From: Massilia cavernae
Lineage (GTDB): Bacteria; Pseudomonadota; Gammaproteobacteria; Burkholderiales; Burkholderiaceae_D
Reading direction: 5' to 3'
Assembly (NCBI RefSeq): GCF_003590855.1
Contig: NZ_QYUP01000124.1
Coordinates: 1 to 64,000 of the forward strand
DNA length: 64,000 nucleotides
The notes under the pieces are model-generated. The model saw only the letters and a list, made by a program, of their open reading frames with translations. It did not search any database and had not been told where the DNA came from. Below, in pieces: positions 1 through 10,634 of this stretch. Every line of letters starts with the position of its first letter. Position 1 is the first letter of the stretch. The position numbers and the translations under genes were made by a program.

Positions 1-62
1 GCGGTCAGGGCCGGATTGCGGCGCAGGCTGCGCACGCCGAGAAGGAAGTAGTACGAGAACAT
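1..62 (-). CDS. ABC transporter permease, FtsX/MacB-like (5' end only)
   Basis: Only the first 20 codons lie in the window; the gene runs off the left edge on the minus strand. The ATG is at 62-60 and the peptide begins MFSYYFLLGVRSLRRNPALT, the short cytoplasmic start typical of FtsX-type permeases of MacB-like exporters. A GAGGAG ribosome-binding site overlaps the stop codon of the upstream ATPase gene, so the two are translationally close. The family call rests on this short start plus the adaptor-ATPase context; the permease subtype cannot be told. Confidence 0.7.
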   Translation of the reverse strand, partial: MFSYYFLLGVRSLRRNPALT

Positions 63-71
63 GGGATCTCC

Positions 72-785
72 TCAGGCCACGTGTTCGCTCTTGGACGCGA
101 CCAGGGTCGGCGCCTTGCGCACCAGGTCGGACACCTGGCCGTCGATGATGTGCACATTGCGCTGCGAGCGCACCGCCAGTTCCGGGTCGTGGGTGACCAT
201 CAGGATGGTGGTGCCTTGCGCGTTGATCTCTTCCAGCAGTTCCATCACGCCGCGCGCCATCTGGGTATCGAGGTTGCCGGTCGGTTCATCGGCCAGCAGC
301 AGCTTGGGCGAACCGGCCAGCGCGCGCGCGATCGCCACGCGCTGCTGCTGGCCGCCGGACAGTTCGGCCGGGTAGTGCTTCATGCGCGATGCCAGGCCCA
401 CCTTGGCCAGCGCGTCCTCGATGCGCTCCTTGCGCTCGGCCGCGTTGAAGCCGCGGTAGCGCAGCGGCACGTCGACGTTGTCGAACAGGGACAGGTCGGG
501 AATCAGGTTGAAGCCCTGGAAAATGAAACCCAGCTTTTCGTTGCGCAGGCGCGAGCGCGCGTTGTCGTCCATGCCCTTGACGTTGATGCCGTCCAGGACG
601 TACTCGCCATCGGTGAAGTCTTCCAGCAGGCCGGCGATGTTCAGGAAGCTGGTCTTGCCCGAGCCCGAAGGGCCGGTGACGGTGACGAACTCGCCCTGCT
701 TGACGTCGATCTCGAAGCCGCGCAGCGCGTGGGTTTCGATCATGTGGGTGCGGTACACCTTGCTCAGGTTTTTCATGCGCAGCAT
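72..785 (-). CDS. ABC transporter ATP-binding protein (MacB/LolD-like)
   Basis: ATPase subunit of 237 residues that should power the FtsX-type permease encoded just downstream. It has a Walker A GPSGSGKTS at residues 38-46, a Q-loop near FQG at 89-91, the signature LSGGQQQ at 142-148 and Walker B LLLADEP at 162-168 followed by the D-loop. This is the standard layout of the MacB/LolD/FtsE group, which uses ATP to drive mechanical work on periplasmic partners and not transport through the membrane domain. The first ATG has AAAGGAC upstream; an internal Met4 is possible. It lies 29 nt after the adaptor gene and 9 nt before the permease, so the three form one operon. The exported substrate (macrolide, peptide or lipoprotein) cannot be read from the sequence. 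Confidence 0.9.
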   Translation of the reverse strand: MLRMKNLSKVYRTHMIETHALRGFEIDVKQGEFVTVTGPSGSGKTSFLNIAGLLEDFTDGEYVLDGINVKGMDDNARSRLRNEKLGFIFQGFNLIPDLSLFDNVDVPLRYRGFNAAERKERIEDALAKVGLASRMKHYPAELSGGQQQRVAIARALAGSPKLLLADEPTGNLDTQMARGVMELLEEINAQGTTILMVTHDPELAVRSQRNVHIIDGQVSDLVRKAPTLVASKSEHVA

Positions 786-814
786 GGGATGTCCTTTCGG
801 GTTCGAAGTAGTGT

Positions 815-2080
815 TCAGTTAATCGAAACGCGTGCGGCGTTCTTGAATTCGTCGGTGCCGGAGATGACCACCTTGTCGCCTGCCTTCAGGCCGGACAGGA
901 TCTCCACCGAATTGATGCTGGTGGCGCCCATCGAGATCGGCTTGCGCACGGCGACGCCGCCGTCCATCACGTAGGCGAAGCGTCCGCCCTCGCTTTCGAC
1001 GAAGGGGCCGCGCGGCACGATCAGCACGTTCGGTTTTTCCTCGATCAGCAGGCGCGCTGTCAGGCGCTGGCTCTGGCGCAGGCCTTTCGGCTGTTCGCCG
1101 TCGAAGCGCACGCGCGCCAGCACCTGGTTGCGCACCACTTCCGGCGACAGCGCCGACAGCTTGCCGGTGGCGGTGCCGGTCGGCAGCTGGATTTCGGCAG
1201 TCATGCCCAGGCCCATGTCCTGCACGTAGGTCTCGGGCACCTCGAGTTCGACTTCGAGGCGCGACAGGTCGACCAGCGTCATGAGGGGAGCGTTGGCGGC
1301 GACCACCATGCGGTTCTGCACCGACAGCGTGCCGATGAAGCCATCGACCGGCGCGCGCACGGTCAGTTCGTCGACGCGGCGCTGGGCGTTGGCCAGCGAC
1401 AGGCGCTGGCGGTCCAGTTCATTGACCTTGGTTTTCAGCGCGAGCGAGACGTCGTCGCCTTCGAGCAGGGCGGCGTCGGCCGCGTGGCGGGCGCGGATCT
1501 GCGCGGACTTCAGTGCGTCCTTGGCCTTCTGGTAGTCGATCTTGGCGATGATGCCTTCGTTGGCGACGCCCTCGTAGCGTTCCAGCGTGCGCTGGGCTGA
1601 CAGGCGGTCGATCTCCGCAGTGTCGGCCTCGCGCTGGGCCAGCAGCTTCTGCTTGCGCGCCAAAATCTTCTGGCGCGCGACTTCTGCTTCGAGCTGGAGG
1701 TAGCTGGACTGCTCGCGCTTGAGTTCATCGGACAGGTCTGGCGATTCAAGGATCGCCAGCACCTGGCCTTTCTTGACAGTGTCGCCCGCCGCGACCTTGA
1801 GGTTGACGGTCGACGCGGAAGTGGAATACAGGGTCGGGCTGACGGCGGCGACCACGCGGCCGTTGACCGAGGCGTCGCGCACCAAGGTGCCGCGCGCGAC
1901 TTCGGCGATGCGCACGCGCGCGGCGCTGACCGAGTGTTCGCTCTTGCCCCAGGCCGAAAAAAGGAAGACGCCGGTGGCGATGATTGCGACGGTGGCGGCG
2001 CCGACCAGCGCGCGGCGCTTGTTGTTGTGGCCCTTTGGCGGGGCGATGACTGAATCCTGGTGTGATGTGTCGCGAATCAT
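815..2080 (-). CDS. Periplasmic adaptor subunit, HlyD/MacA-like
   Basis: Membrane-fusion (adaptor) protein of the MacAB-like exporter. From the ATG at 2080 it has 421 residues: a short cytoplasmic tail, one membrane segment (VGAATVAIIATGVFLFSAWG), a lipoyl-like half motif, a long alpha-helical hairpin rich in Q, R and A, a second lipoyl half and beta-barrel domains. It should bridge the inner-membrane ABC pump to a TolC-like outer-membrane channel; no TolC gene is seen here. An upstream in-frame TTG at 2134 would add 18 residues; neither start has a clear Shine-Dalgarno site, and I prefer the ATG because the TTG extension precedes the natural cytoplasmic tail. It is the first gene of the operon. 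Confidence 0.85.
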   Translation of the reverse strand: MIRDTSHQDSVIAPPKGHNNKRRALVGAATVAIIATGVFLFSAWGKSEHSVSAARVRIAEVARGTLVRDASVNGRVVAAVSPTLYSTSASTVNLKVAAGDTVKKGQVLAILESPDLSDELKREQSSYLQLEAEVARQKILARKQKLLAQREADTAEIDRLSAQRTLERYEGVANEGIIAKIDYQKAKDALKSAQIRARHAADAALLEGDDVSLALKTKVNELDRQRLSLANAQRRVDELTVRAPVDGFIGTLSVQNRMVVAANAPLMTLVDLSRLEVELEVPETYVQDMGLGMTAEIQLPTGTATGKLSALSPEVVRNQVLARVRFDGEQPKGLRQSQRLTARLLIEEKPNVLIVPRGPFVESEGGRFAYVMDGGVAVRKPISMGATSINSVEILSGLKAGDKVVISGTDEFKNAARVSIN

Positions 2081-2243
2081 GGCAGCGGTGTTTGTTGAAA
2101 CGATGTAAATATCGTTACGCACGAACCGTGCCAAGCGTTAAGAGATTGATTTCATGGGCGTTTCATTGCGCGGATGGTGTCCGCCGTGTCCGGTCGGGCA
2201 CTGGTGGACGCCGCGCCGGACAGCTTTCGGGCGCCGCGGCTTA

Positions 2244-4100
2244 CTATCGCTCCCGCTTCAGCGGAGTTCCCTTGTCGATCACCTCACGGCAGTCGCCCTT
2301 GAACTTCGCATTGTCGTAATTGCTCCAGCCGTAGCTGTCGACATAGCGTTTGTGTTCGGCGAAGGCGCGGTTCACGAAGCTCCATTCAAGCCGCTCGCCC
2401 GGATAGCGGATGTCGGCCATGTCGAGCAGGGTGTGGAACATGTTCTCGGTCGCCAGCCTCGATGTGCGGTGGCGCGCCAGTTGCTGCACCTTGTGCGGGT
2501 AGCGCTCGCGGTACAGGTCCGAGTACCAGACGAAGGCCGGAACGTGGAAATCGTATTGCGTATTGTGGCCATGGAAGCCCAGCTTGCAGCTGCCGTCGTA
2601 CAGCGACTGGCCGTGGTCGGCAATGTACACCATCGACGTGCGCTGCCCGGACGCCTTCAGCTTGCCGATCACCTGCGCCAGGAACCAGTCTGTATACAAG
2701 ATGCTGCTGTCGTAGCTGTTGTTCAGGTGCGCCTTCAGTTTCAGGTCGGTGTAGACCGGCTTGTCGATGCCGTGCAGCGAGGGCTGCCATTTGTCGAAGG
2801 CCTTCGGGTAGCGGTGGCCGTAGTTCCAGTGGCTGCCCAGCGAGTGCAGCACGATCAGCTTCTTGGGCGCGGCGTCGGACAGGGCGATACGCAGCGGGTC
2901 GAACAGGATTTCGTCGAAGTTGGAATTGTTGGTAAAGCCGCCAAGGTTCAGGAACTGCACCACGTCGGCCTCCCTGGCGAACACCGATATCGGGGTGTCG
3001 AACTCGCCGAAGGAGATCTGGTTGGACAGCCAGTAGGTCTTGAAGCCGGCTTCCTTGTACGCGGTCAGGAAGGATTTTTCGGCGAAGCCGTCCTTCAGGC
3101 TTTTCATCGACGGCTTGCGCGAAATGATCACCGGGACCGACAGGCGGGTGGCCGACACGGCGGTGATCACGTCCGGCAGCGCGACCAGGTTGGCTTCCTG
3201 GCGCAGCAGGGGATTGGTGTCGCGCGCGTAGCCGTTCAGGCTCCAGCGGTCGAAGCGCGACGATTCGCCCAGTACCAGCACCACGACCTCGGGCGCGGCG
3301 TCCGGTTTGGCCTGGCGCGCGTGGAAGCGGAACCTGGTGCTGCGCTCGCTCAGTTGGGCGAGGTACTCGCGCTCTTTATAGAAGTCGACGCCGCGCGCCA
3401 GCAGGCCGAATGGCCACGACTGCGAGAAGGCGTCGAATTCGAAGGGCAGGCTTGCCCAGTGCGGCAACGGCGCCAGCGCCAGGCCGGTGTGGCCGGCGCC
3501 GGGAATGCCGCCTGGCGGGCGTGCCGCAGCGGCAGGGCTGGCCTTTGCGAGGTGCGCCAGCGGCGGCAAGGCGCGCGCCGGCGCAGCGGCCACCTGTTTT
3601 GGGGCGATGCCGAATTCGTGGCTGTAGGCGCCGACAGCCGCGCTCACGGCGAGGGCGGCCAGCGCGACCCAGCGCGAGCTGTCGTTCCAGTCGAAGGCGC
3701 GGGTGGCGCGGGCGATGCGCAAGGTGCCGGCCCACCAGGCCAGCACCGCGGCGACCGCGGCCAGCATCAGCCACACCGTGTTGCCAAGGAATTCCAGCGC
3801 CTCCATCGGGCTGGTCTCCGCGATGATGCCGAGGTGGTGGGTGGAAATGCCCTGGCCGTAATAAGTCAGCAGGTAGATTTCGGTCGGCAGCGCCAGGAAG
3901 GCGGGCAGCAGCAGCCAGTGGAAGCGAGCCGGGCGCTTGAACACGGCCCAGGCCGCCACCCAGGCGAACAGTTCGATGCCGAACACCTGCCAGGGGCGTG
4001 CCAGCGGCCGGCCCAGCAGCGCGGGCGCGAAAGGCACGAGCGACACGGCCAGGTAAGTCAGCAGCAGGATCAGGTTGGCAGGGCGGAGCAGCGGGCGCAT
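2244..4100 (-). CDS. Phosphoethanolamine transferase (EptA/CptA-type, sulfatase fold)
   Basis: A 618-residue inner-membrane enzyme with about five N-terminal membrane segments (residues 8-30, 40-55, 62-80, 106-124 and 145-160) and a periplasmic sulfatase-fold domain. Family knowledge: such enzymes move phosphoethanolamine from phosphatidylethanolamine to lipid A or LPS core and change cationic-peptide sensitivity. The metal/nucleophile motif is VLVLGESSRFDRWSLNGY at about 275-290. EptA and MCR enzymes carry GET at this place, so the nucleophile here is probably Ser280 in place of Thr. Later motifs MVYIADHGQS and LGFHGHNTQYDFHVP supply the Asp/His metal ligands. It is monocistronic, with its own upstream region shared back-to-back with the rpsL promoter. 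The acceptor (lipid A or core sugar) is not determined. Confidence 0.87.
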   Translation of the reverse strand: MRPLLRPANLILLLTYLAVSLVPFAPALLGRPLARPWQVFGIELFAWVAAWAVFKRPARFHWLLLPAFLALPTEIYLLTYYGQGISTHHLGIIAETSPMEALEFLGNTVWLMLAAVAAVLAWWAGTLRIARATRAFDWNDSSRWVALAALAVSAAVGAYSHEFGIAPKQVAAAPARALPPLAHLAKASPAAAARPPGGIPGAGHTGLALAPLPHWASLPFEFDAFSQSWPFGLLARGVDFYKEREYLAQLSERSTRFRFHARQAKPDAAPEVVVLVLGESSRFDRWSLNGYARDTNPLLRQEANLVALPDVITAVSATRLSVPVIISRKPSMKSLKDGFAEKSFLTAYKEAGFKTYWLSNQISFGEFDTPISVFAREADVVQFLNLGGFTNNSNFDEILFDPLRIALSDAAPKKLIVLHSLGSHWNYGHRYPKAFDKWQPSLHGIDKPVYTDLKLKAHLNNSYDSSILYTDWFLAQVIGKLKASGQRTSMVYIADHGQSLYDGSCKLGFHGHNTQYDFHVPAFVWYSDLYRERYPHKVQQLARHRTSRLATENMFHTLLDMADIRYPGERLEWSFVNRAFAEHKRYVDSYGWSNYDNAKFKGDCREVIDKGTPLKRER

Positions 4101-4262
4101 GGTTGGACGAACGGGAAAAGTCGTCTATTATCATGGCGTTCCCAACCGTGGGGGGGAAATTTTGATCCGGAACGCGCCGCCGTTGCCCCACCGATTGTCG
4201 CCAGATAACGACGAATCCCGGCAGTTTACCGCCGATTCCACCCGGGCAAGACCGTAAACCGG

Positions 4263-4291
4263 TTGACCGTGCCTCGTCACAAGCATATACT
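4263..4291 (+). promoter_or_regulatory. Sigma-70 promoter for rpsL (str operon)
   Basis: TTGACC at 4263-4268 and TATACT at 4286-4291 are separated by 17 bp, a near-consensus promoter. Transcription should start near 4298, giving a leader of about 155 nt before rpsL. The bases after the -10 (CGCGAG) are GC-rich, as in stringently controlled ribosomal promoters. Confidence 0.75.
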
Positions 4292-4383
4292 CGCGAGTTC
4301 TCGAATTTATTCTGCACACCGTGTGCGTAGCTCAGCCGCTCCTTCGCGAGTGGCTTTTGTCGCCTCCGCTGTCAGTCCAAACC

Positions 4384-4418
4384 GGGACTCAGTTTTAGTC
4401 CCCGGGCATCAGCCCGGG
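4384..4418 (+). promoter_or_regulatory. Two overlapping hairpins in the rpsL leader
   Basis: GGGACT (4384-4389) pairs with AGTCCC (4397-4402), and CCCGGGC (4401-4407) pairs with GCCCGGG (4412-4418). The two stems share bases 4401-4402, so they either stack or compete. No U-tract follows, so a simple terminator is unlikely; a leader regulatory or stabilising structure is more plausible. Confidence 0.5.
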
Positions 4419-4452
4419 TTATTCACGTTGTATCTTTGTTGGATTAATAACG

Positions 4453-4836
4453 ATGCCAACCATCAATCAACTGATTCGCAAACCACGCGTCGCTACGATC
4501 GTGAAGAGCAAATCGCCGGCGCTGGAAAATTGCCCGCAAAAACGTGGTGTCTGCACCCGTGTGTACACGACGACCCCAAAGAAGCCTAACTCGGCTCTGC
4601 GTAAAGTCGCCAAAGTTCGCCTGACCAACGGTTTCGAAGTCATTTCGTACATCGGCGGTGAAGGCCACAATCTGCAAGAACACAGTGTCGTGCTGCTGCG
4701 CGGCGGCCGTGTTAAAGACTTGCCGGGTGTGCGTTACCACATGGTTCGCGGTGCACTGGATACCCAGGGCGTTAAAGACCGTAAGCAAGCTCGCTCGAAG
4801 TACGGTGCGAAGCGCGCTAAAGCAGGCAAGAAGTAA
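4453..4836 (+). CDS. rpsL: 30S ribosomal protein S12
   Basis: S12 sits at the decoding centre of the 30S subunit and affects translational accuracy. The 127 residues match the family along their whole length, including [25 protein letters not shown] and [12 protein letters not shown]. Lys residues stand at the positions that mutate in streptomycin resistance (the KKPNS loop and the GRVKDLPG loop), so the sequence looks streptomycin-sensitive. It is the first gene of the str operon, transcribed from the promoter at 4263-4291, and is followed by rpsG after 113 nt. Confidence 0.98.
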   Translation: MPTINQLIRKPRVATIVKSKSPALENCPQKRGVCTRVYTTTPKKPNSALRKVAKVRLTNGFEVISYIGGEGHNLQEHSVVLLRGGRVKDLPGVRYHMVRGALDTQGVKDRKQARSKYGAKRAKAGKK

Positions 4837-4949
4837 TATTTTTGCCCCACAATTGAGTTGAACCGACCGCAAGGTCGAGTAAGTGGATGGCTATGATGGC
4901 CTCCGCGAGTGCGCCAGGCGCGCTCAACTGAAGACTGAAAGGAATTGAA
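4837..4949 (+). promoter_or_regulatory. rpsL-rpsG intercistronic region with GNRA hairpin
   Basis: The 113-nt spacer contains CGACC-GCAA-GGTCG at 4864-4877, a five-base-pair stem closed by a GNRA tetraloop, and ends with AAAGGAATTG before the rpsG ATG. In E. coli the rpsL-rpsG spacer is the target for S7 autoregulation; whether this spacer does the same is inference from position only. Confidence 0.35.
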
Positions 4950-5419
4950 ATGCCACGTCGTCGTGAAGTACCCAAGCGCGAGATCCTGCCTGATCCAAAA
5001 TTCGGCAATACCGATGTCGCCAAGTTCGTCAACATTCTGATGCTGTCCGGTAAAAAATCGGTCGCTGAGAACATCATCTACGGTGCGTTCGAGCACATCA
5101 AGCAAAAGTCCGGCAAGGACCCGCTTGAAGTCTTCGCTGCAGCGATCAACAACGCCAAGCCAATGGTCGAGGTTAAGTCCCGCCGTGTCGGCGGCGCCAA
5201 CTACCAGGTGCCAGTTGAAGTTCGCCCAGTTCGCCGTATGGCGCTGTCCATGCGTTGGTTGCGCGAAGCCGCAAACAAGCGCAGCGAAAATCCATGCCAC
5301 AACGCCTTGGCGGTGAGCTGATGGAAGCGGCTGAAATGCGCGGCGGCGCAATGAAGAAGCGTGACGAAGTTCACCGTATGGCTGAAGCGAACAAGGCGTT
5401 CTCGCACTTCCGCTTCTAA
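4950..5419 (+). CDS. rpsG: 30S ribosomal protein S7, interrupted by a one-base frameshift
   Basis: S7 nucleates assembly of the 30S head and contacts the E-site. The reading frame is normal from [16 protein letters not shown] to about codon 113 (AANKRSE), then runs into a false stop at 5319-5321. Adding one A to the A-run at 5287-5290 restores the family ending ([15 protein letters not shown], then [15 protein letters not shown]) down to the TAA at 5417-5419. The span is 470 nt, one short of the 471 expected for 156 residues plus stop. A G-to-C change just after the shift also turns the usual Met-Ala into Met-Pro. Since S7 is essential and the rest is intact, a sequencing error is the likeliest cause. 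It lies between rpsL and fusA as usual. Confidence 0.93.
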
Positions 5420-5533
5420 TCCAATGGCCAGACCCTGCGAGGGGCGCGGCCATGCATCCGTTGTTCGAGGCCGGGCTCATTTTGTCGAAAAAATGTTGCT
5501 CGGTTTTGTCCATTAAAAGATTTAGGAATAATT

Positions 5534-7639
<2,106 letters not shown>

Positions 7640-7654
7640 TTCAAAGTTAGTTGA

Positions 7655-7686
7655 GGACAGGGCAAGGATAAACCCTTGCTCTGTCC
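7655..7686 (+). promoter_or_regulatory. 13-bp hairpin between fusA and tuf
   Basis: GGACAGGGCAAGG (7655-7667) pairs fully with CCTTGCTCTGTCC (7674-7686), including one G-T wobble, with a six-base loop. An A-rich stretch and not a U-tract follows, so it is more likely an RNA processing or stability element that sets EF-Tu against EF-G output than a terminator. Function is inference. Confidence 0.5.
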
Positions 7687-7720
7687 CGCAAAAAATAATC
7701 GCTCTTAAAGGAAGATCAAA

Positions 7721-8920
7721 ATGGCAAAAGGTAAATTCGAACGGACCAAGCCGCACGTCAACGTCGGCACTATCGGCCACGTCGACCACGGCAAGACCAC
7801 CCTGACCGCAGCAATCGCTACCGTCCTGTCGAAGAAATTCGGCGGCGAAGCTAAAGCTTACGACCAGATCGATGCAGCACCAGAAGAAAAAGCACGCGGC
7901 ATCACCATCAACACCGCACACGTCGAGTACGAGACCGCAAACCGTCACTACGCTCACGTTGACTGCCCAGGCCACGCCGACTACATCAAGAACATGATTA
8001 CCGGTGCAGCGCAGATGGACGGCGCGATCCTGGTTTGCTCCGCAGCTGACGGCCCAATGCCACAGACCCGCGAGCACATCCTGCTGGCACGCCAGGTTGG
8101 CGTTCCATACATCATCGTGTTCCTGAACAAGTGCGACCTGGTCGACGACGCAGAACTGCTGGAACTGGTTGAAATGGAAGTGCGCGAGCTTCTGTCGAAG
8201 TACGAATTCCCAGGCGACGACCTGCCAATCATCAAGGGTTCGGCACGTATGGCGCTGGACGGCGACACCGGCCCAATGGGCGAGCAGGCAATCCTGGCGC
8301 TGGCCGAAGCACTGGACACCTACATCCCTGAGCCAGAGCGCGCAGTTGACGGCGCATTCCTGATGCCAGTGGAAGACGTGTTCTCGATCTCGGGCCGCGG
8401 TACCGTGGTTACCGGTCGTGTCGAGCGCGGCATCATCAAAGTCGGCGAAGAAATCGAAATCGTCGGCATCAAGGATACCGTCAAGACCACCTGCACCGGC
8501 GTGGAAATGTTCCGCAAGCTGCTGGACCAGGGTCAAGCTGGCGACAACGTCGGCCTGCTGCTGCGCGGTACCAAGCGTGAAGACGTGGAGCGTGGCCAGG
8601 TTCTGGCCAAGCCAGGTTCGATCAAGCCGCACAACCACTTCACCGGCGAGATCTATGTTCTGTCGAAGGATGAAGGCGGCCGTCACACCCCGTTCTTCAA
8701 CAACTACCGTCCACAGTTCTACTTCCGTACCACCGACGTGACCGGCTCGATCGAGCTGCCAGCGGACAAGGAAATGGTTATGCCAGGCGATAACGTGTCG
8801 ATCACCGTCAAGCTGATCAACCCGATCGCGATGGAAGAAGGCCTGCGTTTCGCAATCCGCGAAGGCGGCCGTACCGTAGGCGCAGGCGTTGTTGCTAAGA
8901 TCCTGAGCGAAGGCAAGTAA
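7721..8920 (+). CDS. tuf: Translation elongation factor Tu
   Basis: EF-Tu carries aminoacyl-tRNA to the ribosomal A site as a GTP complex. The 399-residue protein has GHVDHGKTT at 19-27, DCPGHADY (switch II), NKCD and GSA guanine-binding motifs and the beta-barrel domains 2 and 3, ending [15 protein letters not shown] ribosome-binding site AAAGGAAG stands just upstream. Only one copy lies in the window; many betaproteobacteria carry a second near rpoBC. Codon use is strongly biased, fitting very high expression. Confidence 0.98.
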   Translation: MAKGKFERTKPHVNVGTIGHVDHGKTTLTAAIATVLSKKFGGEAKAYDQIDAAPEEKARGITINTAHVEYETANRHYAHVDCPGHADYIKNMITGAAQMDGAILVCSAADGPMPQTREHILLARQVGVPYIIVFLNKCDLVDDAELLELVEMEVRELLSKYEFPGDDLPIIKGSARMALDGDTGPMGEQAILALAEALDTYIPEPERAVDGAFLMPVEDVFSISGRGTVVTGRVERGIIKVGEEIEIVGIKDTVKTTCTGVEMFRKLLDQGQAGDNVGLLLRGTKREDVERGQVLAKPGSIKPHNHFTGEIYVLSKDEGGRHTPFFNNYRPQFYFRTTDVTGSIELPADKEMVMPGDNVSITVKLINPIAMEEGLRFAIREGGRTVGAGVVAKILSEGK

Positions 8921-8975
8921 TTGCTTTTGCAGCCGGGGAGGGCGTCAGTCCGCCCCGCCTGACTCGGTATTGCAA

Positions 8976-9003
8976 CAGGGAGGGGCTTTCGGGTTCCTCC
9001 CTG
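8976..9003 (+). terminator. Hairpin between tuf and rpsJ
   Basis: CAGGGAGG (8976-8983) pairs with CCTCCCTG (8996-9003), an 8-bp stem with a 12-base loop. Only a short T-rich run follows, so it may terminate partially and reduce readthrough from tuf into rpsJ. Confidence 0.5.
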
Positions 9004-9077
9004 TGATTTCGTAGTACAATCTCGGTCCCCTATATATTGCCGTGCGCAAGCGCGGTTCGCTCTTTAAAGGAATTACC

Positions 9078-9395
9078 ATGTCCGCACCAAACCAGAAAAT
9101 CCGCATTCGCCTGAAAGCGTTCGATTACAAGCTGATCGACCAGTCCGCACTGGAAATCGTTGACACCGCGAAGCGCACCGGCGCCGTTGTCAAGGGTCCA
9201 GTCCCACTGCCAACCCGCATTCAGCGTTTCGACGTCCTGCGTTCGCCGCACGTCAACAAGACCTCGCGCGACCAGTTCGAAATCCGTACGCACCAGCGTC
9301 TGATGGACATCGTCGACCCAACGGACAAGACCGTTGACGCGCTGATGAAGCTGGACCTGCCAGCAGGTGTAGACGTAGAAATCAAACTGCAATAA
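9078..9395 (+). CDS. rpsJ: 30S ribosomal protein S10
   Basis: S10 is a head protein of the 30S subunit and, as NusE, a partner of NusB and NusG in antitermination. The start chosen is the ATG at 9078 ([18 protein letters not shown]) with AAAGGAA 5 nt before; an upstream in-frame ATG at 9042 lacks family support. It has 105 residues and ends in GVDVEIKLQ as expected. It is normally followed at once by rplC, but here two GC-rich hairpins and the cobalamin cluster follow, and rplC is 25.4 kb away. An 85-bp near-identical copy of codons 62-90 is found at 22720-22804. Confidence 0.97.
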   Translation: MSAPNQKIRIRLKAFDYKLIDQSALEIVDTAKRTGAVVKGPVPLPTRIQRFDVLRSPHVNKTSRDQFEIRTHQRLMDIVDPTDKTVDALMKLDLPAGVDVEIKLQ

Positions 9396-9410
9396 TCATT
9401 GCGAGTTGAT

Positions 9411-9434
9411 GCCGGCGGGGTGATCCCCGCCGGC
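9411..9434 (+). terminator. GC-rich hairpin after rpsJ
   Basis: GCCGGCGGGG (9411-9420) and CCCCGCCGGC (9425-9434) form a perfect 10-bp stem with a TGAT loop. There is no long U-tract, but the stem is strong and stands directly behind rpsJ, where the S10 operon now ends. Confidence 0.6.
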
Positions 9435-9437
9435 TGA

Positions 9438-9485
9438 ATCGGGGCCGGGCAAGTCCGCTGTTTAGCGGATGAACCCGGCCCCGAT
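9438..9485 (+). terminator. Long imperfect hairpin after rpsJ
   Basis: ATCGGGGCCGGG (9438-9449) pairs with CCCGGCCCCGAT (9474-9485), and an inner stem TCCGCT/AGCGGA (9454-9459 with 9464-9469) extends it. Together with the preceding hairpin it should insulate the ribosomal genes from the cob cluster. Confidence 0.55.
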
Positions 9486-9539
9486 GCCATTGTGCGCGCG
9501 CTACGCGTGCCCGAGGAGCAGGCGACGCCAGTCCGGCGG

Positions 9540-9568
9540 TTGTGCAGGAAAGGATTGCCCTGCATAAT
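9540..9568 (+). promoter_or_regulatory. Possible promoter for cobT
   Basis: TTGTGC (9540-9545) and CATAAT (9563-9568) are 17 bp apart, upstream of the cobT ATG at 9596. The leader would be only about 20 nt, and cobT has no clear ribosome-binding site, so near-leaderless translation is possible. Confidence 0.45.
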
Positions 9569-9595
9569 ATTGCCACCTTCTCATCACTTCAATCC

Positions 9596-10630
9596 ATGCA
9601 AATTCCCACCGTCTCACCGATTGCCGATCCCGATCTTTCCGCGCGGCTCGAACGCGCCATTGCCAACAAAACCAAACCGCCGGGCAGCCTGGGTGCGTTG
9701 GAAACGATTGCCCACCAGATTGGCCTGATCCAGCAAACGGTTGAGCCGGCATTGCGGCGACCGGCAATCATCGTGTTCGCCGCCGACCATGGCGTGGTCG
9801 CGGAAGGCATTTCCGCCTATCCGCAGAGCGTGACGTGGCAGATGGTTGAAAATTTCCTGGCCGAGGGCGCCGCAATCAATGTGTTTGCGCGCGCCAGCGG
9901 CTGCGCGCTGCAGGTAGTCGATGCGGGCGTCAACCACGACTTCGGCCCGCGTGCGGGACTGGTCGACCGCAAGGTCGGGCACGGCACCGCCAACTTTGCG
10001 CAGCAACCGGCCATGAGTGCAGCCGACTGCGCGGCCGCGATTGCGCACGGGGTGGCGCTCGCGGCCGGCCTGGAAGGCAATCTGGTCGGCTTCGGCGAAA
10101 TGGGTATCGGTAACACCACGGCCGCCGCCGCCCTGATGCACAAGCTGACCGGCGTGCCGGTCGCCGAGTGCGTGGGCGCCGGTACCGGCCTGACGCCCGA
10201 CGGCATCCTGCACAAGCAGCGCGTGATTGAAGCGGCTGTCGAACGGCATGCTTCGGCATGCGAACCCCTCGACATCCTCGCGGCGTTCGGAGGTTACGAA
10301 ATCGCCATGATCGCCGGGGCGATGCTGGGTGCGGCCGAGCGCCGCATGGTACTGCTGATCGACGGCTTCATCGTCACCAGCGCGCTGCTGGTGGCAGCCC
10401 GGCTGCAACCGGCGATTCTCGACTACTGCGTGTTCTCGCACTGCTCCGACGAGCATGGCCACCGCCGCATGCTTGCCTATCTTGAGGCGCGGCCGCTGCT
10501 CAACCTGGGGCTGCGCCTCGGCGAAGGAACCGGCTGTGCGCTGGCCGTGCCGCTGCTGCACGCCGCCGTCGATTTCCTGCGCGAGATGGCGACGTTCGAG
10601 TCGGCGCAGGTCAGCGACAAGTCGGCCTAG
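9596..10630 (+). CDS. cobT: Nicotinate-nucleotide--dimethylbenzimidazole phosphoribosyltransferase
   Basis: CobT activates the lower ligand of B12 by making alpha-ribazole phosphate from dimethylbenzimidazole and nicotinate mononucleotide. The 344 residues from ATG 9596 carry the family signatures NKTKPPGSLG near the start, FAADHGVVAEGISAYP, GEMGIGNTTAA, AFGGYEIAMIAGAM and the catalytic-Glu region LRLGEGTGCALA near the C-terminus. An upstream in-frame start at 9542 would add 18 residues without family support. It is the first gene of the cobalamin cluster and is followed by cobS after 4 nt. Confidence 0.95.
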   Translation: MQIPTVSPIADPDLSARLERAIANKTKPPGSLGALETIAHQIGLIQQTVEPALRRPAIIVFAADHGVVAEGISAYPQSVTWQMVENFLAEGAAINVFARASGCALQVVDAGVNHDFGPRAGLVDRKVGHGTANFAQQPAMSAADCAAAIAHGVALAAGLEGNLVGFGEMGIGNTTAAAALMHKLTGVPVAECVGAGTGLTPDGILHKQRVIEAAVERHASACEPLDILAAFGGYEIAMIAGAMLGAAERRMVLLIDGFIVTSALLVAARLQPAILDYCVFSHCSDEHGHRRMLAYLEARPLLNLGLRLGEGTGCALAVPLLHAAVDFLREMATFESAQVSDKSA

Positions 10631-10634
10631 CGCC

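Noticed and set aside
2154-4208. A 684-codon plus-strand frame over the phosphoethanolamine transferase
   Set aside because: The minus-strand gene has complete enzyme motifs; the plus frame gives an Arg/Val/Gln-rich product with no likeness.
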